Below are positions 55,168-63,217 of a stretch of DNA of 64,000 nucleotides, one piece after another (the stretch's first letter is position 1; every line of letters starts with the position of its first letter). Under the pieces are notes generated by a model that ran no database searches, had not been told where the DNA came from, and worked only from the letters and a program-made list of their open reading frames with translations. The DNA is from Streptomyces sp. NBC_01446 (GTDB taxonomy: Bacteria; Actinomycetota; Actinomycetes; Streptomycetales; Streptomycetaceae). Location: contig NZ_JAPEPO010000001.1 in assembly GCF_026340095.1 (NCBI RefSeq), positions 4,359,501 to 4,423,500 of the forward strand, in the 5' to 3' direction. A program made the position numbers and the translations under genes.

Positions 55168-55348
55168 GAGTCCCCCGGGTCTCGTAGTCCGATAGTCGGA
55201 ACAGTGAGTCTGTTCGTTAAACGAACGAGTGCGTGGGTGGTTACGCGGGGATCGCGATCTCGGGCGTGGTGGGCGACTTCGTGGCTGGGGCAAACGGGGG
55301 CTGTGTAAGGTGGAGCAGCCTTCGCGTACGGTCGTTGTCGCACGCGAT

Positions 55349-55424
55349 GCCCCCTTAGCTCAGTTCGGTTTAGAGCGCGTGATTTGTAATCTCGAGGTCG
55401 TCGGTTCGAATCCGACAGGGGGCT
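55349..55424 (+). tRNA. tRNA-Thr, anticodon TGT
   Basis: A full 76-nt cloverleaf: acceptor GCCCCCT/AGGGGGC, D arm GCTC/GAGC, anticodon loop TTTGTAA (TGT, reads ACA), T arm GTCGG-TTCGAAT-CCGAC, discriminator T, CCA not encoded. The anticodon stem CGTGA/TCTCG has one T-T mismatch in the middle. Its 3' part (55395 onward) is the left attachment core of the island, so the 3' half may derive from the element. Confidence 0.9.
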
Positions 55425-55425
55425 C
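55395..55425 (+). repeat. attL core (31 nt, within tRNA-Thr)
   Basis: Identical to 63126-63156. It covers the variable loop end, T arm and acceptor 3' strand of the tRNA plus the next C. Partial similarity (TTGTAAT) continues upstream in both copies. Confidence 0.85.
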
Positions 55426-55427
55426 TG

Positions 55428-55470
55428 CAGGAAACCCCAGCTCAGACGTCGTCTGAGCTGGGGTTTCCTG
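55428..55470 (+). terminator. Terminator after tRNA-Thr
   Basis: CAGGAAACCCCAGCTCAGAC and its exact complement form a 20-bp stem with a GTC loop immediately 3' of the tRNA. Confidence 0.8.
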
Positions 55471-55517
55471 GTTCACCGGACGTGGCGGCGACGCCAGGCA
55501 CGAGCCGCGCCGAGTCG

Positions 55518-55538
55518 GTGGTCTCAGTTGTGGTCTCA
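55518..55538 (+). repeat. Left arm-type repeats (two copies of GTGGTCTCA, 12-nt period)
   Basis: GTGGTCTCA at 55518-55526 and 55530-55538. A matching pair stands near the other end at 62975-62995. The position, about 95 nt inside attL, fits tyrosine-recombinase arm sites. Confidence 0.55.
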
Positions 55539-55712
55539 GACGGACGTTTCGGAGCAGGCGTGCAAGCTGCTCGTTGACTTCTGCCCAGTCTGCAGGGGGT
55601 CCAGTGGTCGGCCGTCCGGGCACGCGATCACGGTCTTGTGCTCCTGCCTCGTGTGCCCGGTCGCGGCTCGCACACGTTCATCCCCTAGCTGCACTTCAGG
55701 GCCCGCGAGAGG

Positions 55713-56113
55713 ATGCGGTGCACCTTGAATACGTGTGACGGGCACGTCGAGCGCTTGAGGCGCCTCGGCATCGCGCACGAGCAGACGCGGTTGGTCAGCC
55801 GCCTCGTGGCACTGCGGATCGGCGCCACGACGCTCGGGCTGCCCGCGGGGGCAGAGGTCTACGCGCGGGCTCGGCCAGTGATGGGGGACCGCCCCACGCA
55901 CACTCACCAGCTGCTACCGCCCCGAGCGTGGACGAAGTGAAGGGCCTGCAACTCCCGCCGGGAGAGCGGGTAGTCGAGCTGCATCGCACGACCTACACGG
56001 CGGACAACACGGTTGTGGAGTTCGCCATCGGCGTTCATGCGGCTACGCGCTTCGCGTGGTCCTACGACTTCAAGGTGCCCGACTCGGCGCAGGAAGGGGG
56101 CGACAAGGCGTGA
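55713..56113 (+). pseudogene. GntR-family regulator (UTRA domain) remnant
   Basis: Two frames joined near 55925. The first has LGLPAGAEVYARARPVMGDR then PTHTH, the middle of the UTRA ligand domain. The second has LQLPPGERVVELHRTTYTAD and FAIGVHAATRFAWSYDF, its C-terminus. The winged-helix domain and part of UTRA are missing. Intact relatives of this type are common regulators in Streptomyces integrative elements. Its stop overlaps the YdcF fragment (GTGA). Confidence 0.7.
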
Positions 56114-56406
56114 TCTCCACACAGGCATGGGCCGACGCGCAGGAACTGTGGGCCGTCCAGCAGATGGGCCAAGAACTCCGGCCATGCTCGGTAGCCATCG
56201 GGCTCGGCAGCCATGACCTCGGCGTAGCTGACGTGACGGCCGACCTGTACCACTGTGGCCTGGCGCCCCTGATCGTGTTCACCGGGGCGACCAGCCGAAC
56301 GACGCGTGAGGCGATGCCGAAGGGCGACAGGGTGTTTCGGAGCCACTCGGGCAGCGAGATCGGGAGCCGCCGTTTGGACACCGGGATTGAGAGCCACGTC
56401 TCCTGA
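56110..56406 (+). pseudogene. YdcF/SanA-like (DUF218) protein, N-terminal fragment
   Basis: From GTG 56110 the frame reads ELWAVQQMGQELRPCSVAIG, LGSHDLGVADVTADLY and PLIVFTGATSRTTREAMPKG, the N-terminal ~67 residues of actinobacterial YdcF-family proteins (normally about 200). After that the sequence diverges and stops, so the rest of the domain is lost. Coupled to the GntR remnant. Confidence 0.65.
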
Positions 56407-56555
56407 CCTGGTGTGACATGCCGCCCTTAGCGTAATCGGCTCGTTGGGTCGGTTGGCCGTGTCAGGCTGTGCGGATTGACGGTCGTACCAGGAGCCCGTG
56501 TGTACCGATCACGTGATGGGGGCTTCGAGCGGATCCGTCAAGGGCGGGTGGGGCT

Positions 56556-57796
56556 GTGACGGCAGGAGAGTCGCAGCCCGAAAGGGGCGCGGTGGACCGG
56601 TCGGAAGGATTCGGTGAGCTGCTGCTGGGGGTGCTGCTGGACCGGGCCCACGAGATGCCACCGCATCTGATCGCCCCGCTGATCGTGGAAGTGGTGGGTC
56701 GGGTCGGGGGCCGTGACGTCTCGGTTCTCCTGCAGGACTACGAACAGCTGATGCTGGTGCCGCTGCCGGGTAGGCGGCTGACCGTTGGCGAGTGCGCGCC
56801 GATTGATGGCTCCCCCGCCGGCACGGCCTTCCGGAGCGGGACCCCCGTCGAGGTGCCGCAGGCAGACGGGGTGCGGATGTACCTGCCGTTGCTGGACGGC
56901 AGTGACCAGGTGGGGGTGCTGGCGCTCACCCTGGACACCGTCGACGTCGACGACCGGCGGCTGCTGCGCCGACTGGCTGGCCTGGCCGCCCACGTGCTGG
57001 TCACCAAGAACAGCTACACCGACCAGTTCTTCCAGACCCGACGGCGCGAGCCGATGAGCGTGGCCGCGGAGATCCAGTGGTCCCTGCTGCCCCCGCTGTC
57101 GATGTCCACCCCGCAGGTCGCGGTGGCCGGCATCCTCGAACCCGCCTACAAGGTCGCCGGCGACAGCTTCGACTACGCCCTCAACGACGACATCCTGCAC
57201 GTCGCCACAGTCGATGCGATGGGACACGGCCTGGACGCCGCCACCATGGCGACCGTCGCCATCGGCGCCTACCGGCACGCCCGCCGCACCGACGTCGGGC
57301 TGTCCGAGATCTACGCGTTCATGGACCGGGCCATCGCCGGGCAGTTCGGGCCCGAGCACTTCGTCACCGCACAGATGATGCGCCTGAACGTTGCGACAGG
57401 CCACCTGCAATGGGTCAACGCCGGCCACCCCGCGCCGCTGCTGATTCGCAACCACCAGGTCGTCCGGCAACTCCACAGCCCCACCACCTTGCCGGTCGGC
57501 TTCGGCGGCGACGAGCCCCAGCTCAGCGAGCAGACACTCCAGGTCGGCGACCGGGTGCTGTGCTTCACCGACGGCCTGATCGAGGAGCACGATGTCCGCG
57601 GCGAGCAGTTCGGCGAGGAGCAACTCATCGCCTGGGTCAACCGCATCGAGCACGCGAGGAAGGGGTTCGGGCCGTGGTGCGCTCCCTCTCCCACACCCTG
57701 ATCCGGGAGCGGGGCGGGATCACCAGCGATGACGCGACCCTCTTCCTGATCGAGTGGCGCGGGGGCGCCGCCGACCACCTTGCCACCCTGGAATGA
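56556..57796 (+). pseudogene. GAF-like plus SpoIIE-type PP2C phosphatase, frameshifted near the C-terminus
   Basis: The first frame (56556-57701, 381 residues) has a GAF-like N-terminal half (SVLLQDYEQLMLVPLPGRRL) and a PP2C domain: KVAGDSFDYAL, VDAMGHGLDAATMATVAIG, CFTDGLIEEHD. Near 57660 the conserved end shifts to the +1 frame: GVRAVVRSLSHTLIRERGG then SDDATLFLIEW, the last metal-binding motif, ending at 57796. A one-base indel in a G-rich run probably inactivated it, unless it is a sequencing error. GTG start. Confidence 0.75.
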
Positions 57797-57883
57797 GCCG
57801 ATACCGCCCGACGGAGGGGCGGCCGTGGGCGGTGAGATCGGGCATGTCACGCGAGAAAACCGCGAGGGATCTACCGTAAAGGT

Positions 57884-58132
57884 ATGAGCGTGTTCATCAA
57901 GCTGGTGGAGAACCGGCCCCCCAAGGAATACGCGGAGCTGGCGGCCGCAGATATCTCCTACGACGACATCACCGAAGGTGAGTCGCCCGCCACGTACGAG
58001 TACGACCTGCTTCCGAGCGGCGCATTGCGGATCCTCAGGATGACCAAAGGCGAAGCCGCTGTAGTCGAATCGATCTACGCTCCCGGACTCTGGTTCCGTG
58101 TCCGGGGGCAATGTCGCGGTAATGCGGAATAG
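57884..58132 (+). CDS. Small hypothetical protein
   Basis: An 82-residue acidic protein (VENRPPKEYAELAAADISYD, then EYDLLPSGALRILRMTKGEA) without a recognised domain. TACCGT at 57872-57877 lies 6 nt before the ATG, so the gene looks expressed from a leaderless promoter. No signal peptide. Confidence 0.6.
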   Translation: MSVFIKLVENRPPKEYAELAAADISYDDITEGESPATYEYDLLPSGALRILRMTKGEAAVVESIYAPGLWFRVRGQCRGNAE

Positions 58133-58579
58133 CAAGCACTTTGCCAGCAGCCGGGCGCTGCCGGCTACTGAGCCCGGTCGTCGGTACTTGAGGTCCGAGC
58201 AGATGTGCTCATGCTTCGCGTCAGGCTACGGAATCACGTCGGAAACTACGCAGGTGTACCGTGGATCGTGGGTTGCGCACTCTCACGTGTCGCGCCTGAA
58301 AGGACGGCCCCGGCGGTTTCACCGGGGCCGTTTCGGCGGTCACGCTGAGCGTGCTGGCGCGGTCACACGGGCGCCATGGCCGCCCTCGGAGTCCCAGACC
58401 GCTTCTCGGCCCAGGTCGGCTCTTGTCACGATCCGTTGGAATTCGGCCCTCTCCAGCAGATCACCCGCTGTGTGGCTGCGCAGCGGACCGGTAGCCGCAG
58501 TCATCAGCCAGGCAGCGATGGCCGGATCCGTCTGCGGCGGAATCACGAGCAGGTCCCAGCGGCCAACGGTGTAGGAGAG
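58133..58579. other. Region without an intact gene; possible minus-strand remnant
   Basis: The minus strand (58575-58340) reads SYTVGRWDLLVIPPQTDP and AAWLMTAATGPLRSHTAGDL, protein-like with normal actinomycete codon use, but it runs without a start into the IS remnant. It may be the C-terminus of a gene cut by the IS. At 58300-58335 lies a GGCCCCGGCGGTTTCACCGG-type hairpin. Confidence 0.35.
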
Positions 58580-59201
58580 CAGCAACAGCAGGCTGGTGGG
58601 GTGGCGAACATCGACGACGAGGCGGTGTTCGCCGCGACCGTCTACGTGCTGGTCAGTGGTTGTGCCTGGCGGGCGCTGCCGCCCTGTTTCGGGGCGTCGA
58701 AGTCGACTGTGCATCGCCGATTCGTGATCTGGTCGCGGGCCGGAGTGTGGGGCCGGATGCACCAGAAGGTGTTGCAACTCCTGCACGAACAAAGGTTGGT
58801 TGATCTCTCTCGCGCGGTCCTCGATTCCGCCCACGTCCGCGCTAAAAGAGGGGCGCACTTGCAGGTCCGAGCCCCGTGGACAGGGGTAAGCCTGGTTCCG
58901 AGACGCATGTCCTGTCCGACGCGGCCGGACTGCCCCTACGCGTCGGACTCTCCGCGGCCAACACCCACGACAGCCGGCACTGAAGCCGATGCTGTCTCAC
59001 TTCCACATGGGACACGAGTTCCACGCAGCCGACTCCAAGCCACAACGCCTCCACGCGGACAAGGCGTACGACATCCCTCATCTGCGGAAATGGCTATGGG
59101 GCAAACGCATCGGCGTCCGAATCGCCCGCAAGGGCATCGAGTCCAGCGAACGGTTAGGGCGCCGCAGGTGGGTCATCGAGCGCATGAGAGCACGAGGATA
59201 A
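58580..59201 (+). pseudogene. IS5-family transposase remnant
   Basis: Frame 1 starts ANIDDEAVFAATVYVLVSG, with CAWRALPPCFG and DSAHVRAKRG. After a frameshift near 58855 comes GPSPVDRGKPGSETHVLSDA and LSAANTHDSR. After another near 58980 comes HADKAYDIPHLRKWLWGKR, ending RRRWVIER before a premature stop. The N-terminal ~30 residues, the C-terminal ~50 residues and the inverted repeats are missing; at least two frameshifts. Confidence 0.85.
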
Positions 59202-59242
59202 ACAAGGCTGAACGGCAAAGATGATTCGCCACTACAGGACGA

Positions 59243-59281
59243 TGAGGCGCCCGGCCCATGGCCGGGCGCCTCACTATTTTT
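59243..59281 (+). terminator. Rho-independent terminator
   Basis: TGAGGCGCCCGGCC-CAT-GGCCGGGCGCCTCA, a perfect 14-bp stem followed by CTATTTTT, one of the few T-tract terminators in the window. Confidence 0.85.
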
Positions 59282-59580
59282 GCCCTGTTGGTCTAGCCAA
59301 TGTGAGCCAGGTTGCTGCGAATGCATTATTTTCATTGACCCCTGCGCCGACCTGGTCACGACGTCGTGGCCTCGCCCGTTCGAACCAAACAGGCACCTCT
59401 AGCCAGCCCGTTAATGATTTTTTGTGTACGCGATCGGCTCGTCAGGTCGGGCGAAACCGCCCGGCTGAATCGCAACACGGCCCATATTGATGAGTAACGT
59501 GTCAGCGGCAGAAAACAGGCGATTCTGCGTGACTGAGAACCGTCAAAAATCACCGTCCCCTCACAGGAGTTGGCCCCTCG
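59282..59580. other. AT-richer intergenic region before the DUF3494 gene
   Basis: About 300 bp, clearly less GC-rich than the surroundings (for example 59320-59345 and 59410-59430). It probably holds the promoter of the DUF3494 gene. No gene seen. Confidence 0.5.
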
Positions 59581-60894
59581 ATGACGCCACCCAATTTCCC
59601 TGTCGCGCCTCTACGGCGCACATTGTCGGTGTGGATCGCGGCGGTACTTGCCGTGGTGATCTCCGCCGTCGTAGTCGCTGTTAGTCCGACACAGGCGAGT
59701 GCTCTCGCCACGTTTGTAGATCTGGGTAGGGCAGACAGCTTCGCGGTACTGGCCGGTTCGGCAACCACCAACACCGGCCCTTCGGTGATCACTGGAGATG
59801 TCGGAGTGTCTCCGGGAACGTCCATCACGGGATACGAGTCCGCCGTGGTGAACGGGACCCAGCACTCTGCGGACACTGTGGCCCAGAATGCGCAGACCGA
59901 CCTGATTGCGGCGTACGACGACGCCGCCGGGGAGCCCTCCGACCCCGACGGGGCACTTCCCGCGGACGCTGGTGGCCAGACGCTGGTTCCGGGCGTCTAC
60001 ACCGCCTCGTCCACGCTGGGACTCACGGGCACCCTCACCCTTGATGCAAAGGGCGACCCCAACGCGGTCTGGGTGTTCCAGATTGGTTCGGGTCTCACGA
60101 CGGCATCCGGCAGCAGTGTGTCCCTCATCAACGGCGCCTCGCCGTGCAATGTTTTCTGGAAGGTCGGCAGTTCGGCCACCCTCGGCACCGACTCCGACTT
60201 CGTGGGCAACATCCTTGCCCTGACCTCGATCACCGCCACCACGGGCGCGAGCATCGAGGGGCGGGCGCTGGCCCGTAACGGTGCCGTGACGCTGGACACC
60301 AACACGATCACCCGGCCGCAGTGTGCCGCTGGCACCACGGGTGGCACCACCGGCGCGACGACTGCCGGCACCACCGGCGCGACGACTGCCGGGACCACCG
60401 GTGCGACGACTGCCGGGACCACCGGTGCGACGACTGCCGGGACCACCGGTGCGACGACTGCCGGGACCACCGGTGCGACGACTGCCGGCACCACCGGCAG
60501 CACCACCGCCGGTACGACGGGCAGCACGACCGGTGCGACGACTGCCGGTACGACGGGCAGCACGACTGCCGGCACGACCGGTGCGACGACCGCCGGTACG
60601 ACGGGCAGCACGACTGCCGGCACGACCGGTGCGACGACTGCCGGCACCACCGGCAGCACGACTGCCGGTACGACGGGCAGCACGACTGCCGGCACGACCG
60701 GTGCGACGACCGCCGGTACGACGGGCAGCACCACCGCCGGCACCACTGGTGGAGGCGGCCACGGCTGCAAGCCCCACAAGCCCGGCGGGTACGGCGACAA
60801 GCCCGGCGGGTACGGCGACAAGCCCGGCGGGTACGGCGACAAGCCCGGCGGATACGGCGACGAACCCGGCGGGTACGGCTGTGACCCCGCCTAG
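59581..60894 (+). CDS. Secreted DUF3494 (ice-binding-like) protein with two tandem-repeat tails
   Basis: A 437-residue protein: signal peptide (about 1-40, ending TQASA), a DUF3494 domain (about 44-245: DSFAVLAGSATTNTGPSVIT, GDVGVSPGTSITG, VWVFQIGSGLTT, GNILALTSITATTGASIEGR), then about 16 copies of an 8-residue Thr/Gly unit (ATTAGTTG/STTAGTTG), a GGGGHGCKPHK linker and five 7-residue PGGYGDK units. DUF3494 forms a beta-solenoid that binds ice in some microbes and serves as a surface adhesin in others. AGGAG lies about 12 nt upstream of the ATG. Confidence 0.85.
   Translation: MTPPNFPVAPLRRTLSVWIAAVLAVVISAVVVAVSPTQASALATFVDLGRADSFAVLAGSATTNTGPSVITGDVGVSPGTSITGYESAVVNGTQHSADTVAQNAQTDLIAAYDDAAGEPSDPDGALPADAGGQTLVPGVYTASSTLGLTGTLTLDAKGDPNAVWVFQIGSGLTTASGSSVSLINGASPCNVFWKVGSSATLGTDSDFVGNILALTSITATTGASIEGRALARNGAVTLDTNTITRPQCAAGTTGGTTGATTAGTTGATTAGTTGATTAGTTGATTAGTTGATTAGTTGATTAGTTGSTTAGTTGSTTGATTAGTTGSTTAGTTGATTAGTTGSTTAGTTGATTAGTTGSTTAGTTGSTTAGTTGATTAGTTGSTTAGTTGGGGHGCKPHKPGGYGDKPGGYGDKPGGYGDKPGGYGDEPGGYGCDPA
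60355..60750 (+). repeat. 24-bp coding tandem repeat (about 16 units plus one half unit)
   Basis: Units of the type GCGACGACTGCCGGCACCAC plus CGGT encode ATTAGTTG or STTAGTTG. The first six units are of the A type, later ones alternate with S types, and one half unit (STTG) interrupts the run, suggesting expansion by slippage or recombination. Confidence 0.9.
60781..60885 (+). repeat. 21-bp coding tandem repeat (five units)
   Basis: CCCGGCGGGTACGGCGACAA plus G encodes PGGYGDK. The last two units vary (GDE, GCD). Confidence 0.9.
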
Positions 60895-60960
60895 CATGCA
60901 CGGCCGACTCCGCAGGGATAAGCCCTCGGAGGCAGCCGCCCACATGCGCGCGTAGGTCAG

Positions 60961-61003
60961 GCGGCGTGCGGCGCGGATCGTCATCGATTCCGCCGCACGC
61001 CGC
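60961..61003 (+). terminator. Hairpin between the DUF3494 and DUF5819 genes
   Basis: GCGGCGTGCGGCG and CGCCGCACGCCGC form a perfect 13-bp stem with a 17-nt loop, 24 bp before the next start. It is a terminator or a read-through attenuator. Confidence 0.6.
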
Positions 61004-61026
61004 AGGCGCAAGCTCAGGAGAACCAG

Positions 61027-61794
61027 GTGAGAGAAGTCGGGACGGAAAGGCCGGATGTAGCCGTGCGGGGTGGCGTTGCATCCGCAGATGCTGACGAATC
61101 GGGCCGGGCTCATGCTGGGCCAACCGCACAGAAGGGAGACGGGAGACCGACTGCGTTGCAAGCGTCTTCAGAGCCGCCCGTCGTCCTGAAGGCCGCGGTA
61201 CACGTCGCCGTGATCCTGTGTCTGGCGACGGCCCTGGTCCACGTACTCCTGGTATTCCTGCAGGTGGCGCCGCCGAATCCCCTCTCTCGGCAGTACAGCC
61301 GGCAGGTCAACGCCTGGGTCTTCCCGTTGTTCGAGCAGAACTGGCGGCTCTTCGCCCCGGACCCGGAGTCGGTCAACCGGCAGATCTCGGCCAGGACCAT
61401 GCATACCGCCCCGGACGGTACCGTCCATGTCAGCGGCTGGTTCGACCTGGGCGCCGTCGATACAGCCGCGGTGAAACACGATCCCTTCCCGAGTCACACA
61501 TCACAGAACATGCTGCGCCGGGCCTGGACTTCCTACCTCGAAACACACGGCGGCGACGACCGTCCGCGCTCGCAACGCGCGCTGATGATCCAGCAGTACC
61601 TGGGCAACATCGCAGTGGATCGCGTCGCCGCCCATCGCACCGGCGCATTCGAGTCCATCCAACTGCGAGTGATCACCCTGCCCATCGCCGCACCGCCCGC
61701 AGCGAGCGGCCACAGTCCCGGCGCGGCCGCACCACGGCCCACCGACACCCGTTACCTGCCCTGGTGGAAGGTGGCCCGCCATGCAACAAGCTGA
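61027..61794 (+). CDS. DUF5819-family membrane-anchored protein
   Basis: A 255-residue protein with a hydrophilic N-terminus, one membrane helix (about 58-80, VAVILCLATALVHVLLVFLQV) and an exported domain with QVNAWVFPLFEQNWRLFAPD, the hallmark of DUF5819. Such genes are typically paired with HTTM genes, as here (14-nt overlap). GTG start with GGAG 6 nt upstream. Function unknown. Confidence 0.8.
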   Translation: MREVGTERPDVAVRGGVASADADESGRAHAGPTAQKGDGRPTALQASSEPPVVLKAAVHVAVILCLATALVHVLLVFLQVAPPNPLSRQYSRQVNAWVFPLFEQNWRLFAPDPESVNRQISARTMHTAPDGTVHVSGWFDLGAVDTAAVKHDPFPSHTSQNMLRRAWTSYLETHGGDDRPRSQRALMIQQYLGNIAVDRVAAHRTGAFESIQLRVITLPIAAPPAASGHSPGAAAPRPTDTRYLPWWKVARHATS

Positions 61795-62938
61795 GCAGAC
61801 ATCGGCCCCGGCAACCACGCCGTCGCGACCCGGACACGGCGCCGAGCGGGGGAGCGCACGTACGCCGCAGCGAATGCCCGACCGCATCGGTACGCTCCTC
61901 ACTCTCCTGCTGGAGCGGCCCATCTCCCTGTATGCTGCGGCGGTTCTACGCATCGGCTACGGGTTCCTCTACCTCGCCTTCCTGCTACGCGAGTTTCCCC
62001 ACCGCAACGAGATCTGGGGTCCCGGCTCACCGTGGACGCCGACACTGGCCAGGCAACTCTTCGACCAGACCGGCTGGGTCAGCATCCTCACCCTGTCCGA
62101 CAGCCGGGCCTACTTCGAGGTCTGCTACGCGGCAGCCCTCGTCACCTCCGCACTGTTCATGCTGGGCTGGCGGACCAGAGCGGTGTCCGTGCTGTTCGCG
62201 GTCGTAGTGACGTCCTTCCACGCCAGGGCGATCTACATGACGGACGGAGGGGACACCCTCATCCTCCTCATGGTCCTCTACCTCGTCGTCACCGCATGCG
62301 GCCGACGCTGGTCCCTCGACGCGCGCAGGACCCGGCTCCGAGCATCCGCCGTCAAGACGGACCGGCTTCCGCTGGACCAGGCATCCGGCGAGCTGCGACG
62401 CCACCTCCGCGACGCGCGCCTGACAGTGATCACCGTGCTGCACAACTGCGGCATGCTCGTCATCGCCGCCCAGGTCTGCTTCCTCTACGGATCCGCAGGC
62501 CTGTACAAGGTGCAGGGCGCCGCCTGGGGCAACGGCACCGCTCTCCACTACGCCCTGAACCTCGACGTGTTCCAGCCCTGGCCTGAGCTCTCCGCCATGG
62601 CGGACGAACACGACGTACTGATCGCCATCGCCTGCTACCTGACCGTGCTGTTGCAGGTGGCCTTCCCGTTCGTCCTGTTCGGCAGGCTCAAGTACCCCGT
62701 CCTGACGATGCTGTTGGGCATGCACCTGGGTATCGCGCTGTTCCTGGGCCTGCCGCTCTTCTCCGGCGCGATGATCGTCGCGGACGCCGCGTTCCTTCCA
62801 GACCGCTTCTACCGGTATCTCGGACAGCTGTGGCGGCTCACTACCCAGCGCGATGTGCCGCGGCATCACCCACCTCAGCACCTCGGCCACCAGCCGCTCC
62901 CTCCCACCCGCGCGCTCCCCGTGCCCCGCGGACGTTAG
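61781..62938 (+). CDS. HTTM-domain membrane protein (vitamin K-dependent carboxylase-like)
   Basis: A 385-residue multi-helix protein: ISLYAAAVLRIGYGFLYLAF near residue 48, SFHARAIYMTDGGDTLILLM in the middle, and FLYGSAGLYKVQGAAWGNGT. This is the HTTM (horizontally transferred transmembrane) domain shared with gamma-glutamyl carboxylase. Bacterial members have no proven activity in general. Overlap with DUF5819 implies one functional unit. The C-terminal 35 residues are soluble and His/Pro-rich. Confidence 0.85.
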   Translation: MQQAEQTSAPATTPSRPGHGAERGSARTPQRMPDRIGTLLTLLLERPISLYAAAVLRIGYGFLYLAFLLREFPHRNEIWGPGSPWTPTLARQLFDQTGWVSILTLSDSRAYFEVCYAAALVTSALFMLGWRTRAVSVLFAVVVTSFHARAIYMTDGGDTLILLMVLYLVVTACGRRWSLDARRTRLRASAVKTDRLPLDQASGELRRHLRDARLTVITVLHNCGMLVIAAQVCFLYGSAGLYKVQGAAWGNGTALHYALNLDVFQPWPELSAMADEHDVLIAIACYLTVLLQVAFPFVLFGRLKYPVLTMLLGMHLGIALFLGLPLFSGAMIVADAAFLPDRFYRYLGQLWRLTTQRDVPRHHPPQHLGHQPLPPTRALPVPRGR

Positions 62939-62974
62939 GCGCCGGCGCACCCACGGAAGTATGGGACGGCAGTC

Positions 62975-62995
62975 TTGGTCTCAGTCGTGGTCTCG
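62975..62995 (+). repeat. Right arm-type repeats (TTGGTCTCA and GTGGTCTCG, 12-nt period)
   Basis: The pair (62975-62983 and 62987-62995) matches the left pair at 55518-55538 in sequence, order and period, and lies about 130 nt inside attR. Confidence 0.55.
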
Positions 62996-63066
62996 ATTGC
63001 CGCTCGGTTCGTTGGCGTCCACTTTGGTCCTGTGAGGTCCAGGACCCTTCATGACCAGGGGTGAAG

Positions 63067-63104
63067 CTTGTTCCGTGGATGAACGTGGACGTCCACGGAA
63101 CAAG
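63067..63104. repeat. 13-bp inverted repeat next to attR
   Basis: CTTGTTCCGTGGA and TCCACGGAACAAG flank TGAACGTGGACG, 21 nt before the attR core. It may be a recombinase/excisionase site or a terminator of lost element genes. Confidence 0.6.
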
Positions 63105-63125
63105 ATCGCACAACTTGTAATGCGT

Positions 63126-63156
63126 AGGTCGTCGGTTCGAATCCGACAGGGGGCTC
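63126..63156 (+). repeat. attR core (31 nt copy of tRNA-Thr 3' end)
   Basis: Exact copy of 55395-55425. The preceding bases (CTTGTAATGCGT) resemble but do not match the anticodon arm, and no 5' tRNA half exists here, so this is an attachment site and not a gene. Confidence 0.85.
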
Positions 63157-63162
63157 CCACGG

Positions 63163-63202
63163 GACGAAGGCCCAGGTCACGGGTGTGACCTGGGCCTTCG
63201 TC
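63163..63202. terminator. Hairpin beyond attR, probable original tRNA-Thr terminator
   Basis: GACGAAGGCCCAGGTCAC and its exact complement form an 18-bp stem with a GGGT loop. It lies between attR and the convergent oxidoreductase gene, where a terminator for the pre-insertion tRNA would be expected. Confidence 0.75.
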
Positions 63203-63217
63203 GTGCGTGGGAGCTTG

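Larger units (their letters stand above)
55395..63156. mobile_element. Degenerate tRNA-Thr genomic island (probable integrative element remnant)
   Basis: Bounded by a 31-nt exact direct repeat of the tRNA-Thr 3' end (55395-55425 and 63126-63156). Inside each end lies a pair of GTGGTCTCA-type 9-mers with a 12-nt period. The contents are remnants of a GntR/UTRA regulator and YdcF protein (typical of Streptomyces integrative elements), a frameshifted PP2C gene, a dead IS5-type transposase, and an intact secreted/membrane cargo. No integrase, excisionase or Tra gene is visible, so it is probably immobile. Confidence 0.8.

Noticed and set aside
60355-60750. Regular 24-bp repeats that could suggest a CRISPR array
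   Set aside because: Units are directly adjacent without spacers, in frame, and encode a Thr/Gly repeat of a secreted protein; no cas genes nearby.
59611-61161. Long minus-strand open frame of about 516 codons over the DUF3494 gene
   Set aside because: It is the antisense shadow of the repeats, with Arg-rich low-complexity translation; the plus strand has the signal peptide, ribosome site and domain.
63100-63156. Second tRNA-Thr gene
   Set aside because: Only the T arm and acceptor 3' strand are present; no D arm or 5' acceptor strand. It is the attR copy.
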